Of a stretch of 64,000 bases of DNA, positions 63,470-64,000 are shown piece by piece. Source of the DNA: Flavobacteriales bacterium (lineage in GTDB: Bacteria > Bacteroidota > Bacteroidia > Flavobacteriales_D > Crocinitomicaceae); NCBI GenBank assembly GCA_947470515.1, contig CANITF010000004.1, positions 78,837 to 142,836 on the forward strand, given 5' to 3'. The notes under the pieces are model-generated. The model worked only from the letters and a program-made list of their open reading frames with translations, did not search any database and had not been told where the DNA came from. Both the position numbers and the translations under genes were made by a program. Numbering within the stretch: the first letter of the stretch is position 1; each line of letters begins with the position of its first letter.

Positions 63470-64000
63470 ATGTGGAATAAATTAGCGAATTTAATTCTTA
63501 AAAATCGATTTTTAATTCTGGGAATTATCACCTTGATTACCGTTTATTTTGGTTATCATGCTGCCACTGGATTGAAAATGGAGAATAAATACGGTATCGT
63601 TTTACCAAAAGATTCGCCAACTACACAAAACTATAATACATTTAAGGAAAGATTTGGTGAAGATGGTGGTACTTTTGTTCTTGCAATTCAAACTGATTCT
63701 CTTTATACAAAAGACAAATTCCTTAAGTGGAAAGAGCTAGGCGATTCTATTTTGCAATTTAATGGTGTTGAATCGGTCGTTTCTGAAGCTACATTATTTA
63801 CAATTCACAACAACAAAGAACAAAACAAATTCGAAGTTCGACGTATTTTTTCTGATATAAATTTCCAAGAAAAATCAATTGAAACAATAGAAAAGGAAAT
63901 AAAGAATAACCCATTGTATAATAAAGTTTTATATAATGATTCCTCCAATGCTTCCTTAATGATGATAAAAATTGATGAGCGCTTTTTATCCGATCGCGTA
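63470..64000 (+). CDS. MMPL/RND-type exporter, N-terminal part (cut by window end)
   Basis: The first 177 codons are open to the window end. The start MWNKLANLILKNRFLILGII is followed by one membrane helix (about residues 14-33) and an extracytoplasmic segment with KYGIVLPKDSPTTQNYNTF and GEDGGTFVLAIQT. This is the layout of RND exporters of the MMPL/HpnN/SecD-like group (large periplasmic loop after the first helix). Transported molecules are likely lipids or hydrophobic compounds, by family analogy. It has its own promoter. The C-terminal part is not in the window. Confidence 0.85.
   Translation, partial: MWNKLANLILKNRFLILGIITLITVYFGYHAATGLKMENKYGIVLPKDSPTTQNYNTFKERFGEDGGTFVLAIQTDSLYTKDKFLKWKELGDSILQFNGVESVVSEATLFTIHNNKEQNKFEVRRIFSDINFQEKSIETIEKEIKNNPLYNKVLYNDSSNASLMMIKIDERFLSDRV

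Overview
This window looks like chromosomal DNA of a low-GC member of the Bacteroidota, most likely order Flavobacteriales and perhaps a Crocinitomicaceae/Fluviicola-like lineage (the family level is inference). The evidence is: three giant secreted proteins ending in the gliding-motility-type (type B) C-terminal domain used by the type IX secretion system (T9SS); several promoters of the Bacteroidota form TTG-N18..20-TAnnTTTG; a TonB-dependent receptor paired with a DUF4249-like lipoprotein; a DAP-type MurE (DNPR motif); and long insertions in MraY and an MHS-type transporter.

Layout. 1-1300: heme A synthase, a CAT-anticodon tRNA with its own promoter, and a shared terminator. 1315-15212 (minus): three large T9SS substrates built from about 70-residue Ig-like repeats (2, 8 and 13 copies), PKD-like domains and a near-identical C-terminal domain. 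Two small secreted proteins precede the largest one in an operon. 15348-19750 (minus): lipoprotein MsrA, periplasmic TPR protein, coiled-coil lipoprotein, SerRS. 20005-21635 (minus): rpmA-rplU and an EamA transporter. 21716-38235 (plus): a complete dcw (division and cell wall) operon mraZ-rsmH-ftsL-ftsI-murE-mraY-murD-X-ftsW-murG-murC-ftsQ-ftsA-ftsZ followed by yqeY. Its control region carries paired 10-bp-spaced AGTGGG boxes on both sides of the promoter. Gene X is an unassigned protein whose C-terminal half looks by eye like a detached Mur-ligase domain 3. 38317-42578: small secreted protein, methyltransferase, dolichyl-phosphate-type glycosyltransferase, YfhO-like membrane protein. 42670-47745: thyA, CapA-like phosphatase, folA, topB. 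47962-53911: MHS transporter and small partner, a YESQA-repeat protein, ABC exporter, MiaE-like hydroxylase, SRPBCC protein, J-domain/KTSC fusion. 53953-64000: purM, prfA, TonB receptor plus DUF4249 protein, pyrF, L,D-transpeptidase-like lipoprotein, small membrane protein, S9 peptidase, and the start of an MMPL/RND exporter cut by the window end.

The most interesting structure lies in three places. (1) Gene X between murD and ftsW. (2) The MraZ-type operator layout. (3) Several families of short intergenic repeats: one is inserted inside another (43481-43560), one supplies the start codon and signal-peptide charge of the CapA-like gene, one lies in frame inside topB, and one forms a long hairpin between ftsZ and yqeY. 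No CRISPR array, prophage, insertion sequence or transposase was seen. No gene-free stretch exceeds 300 bases.
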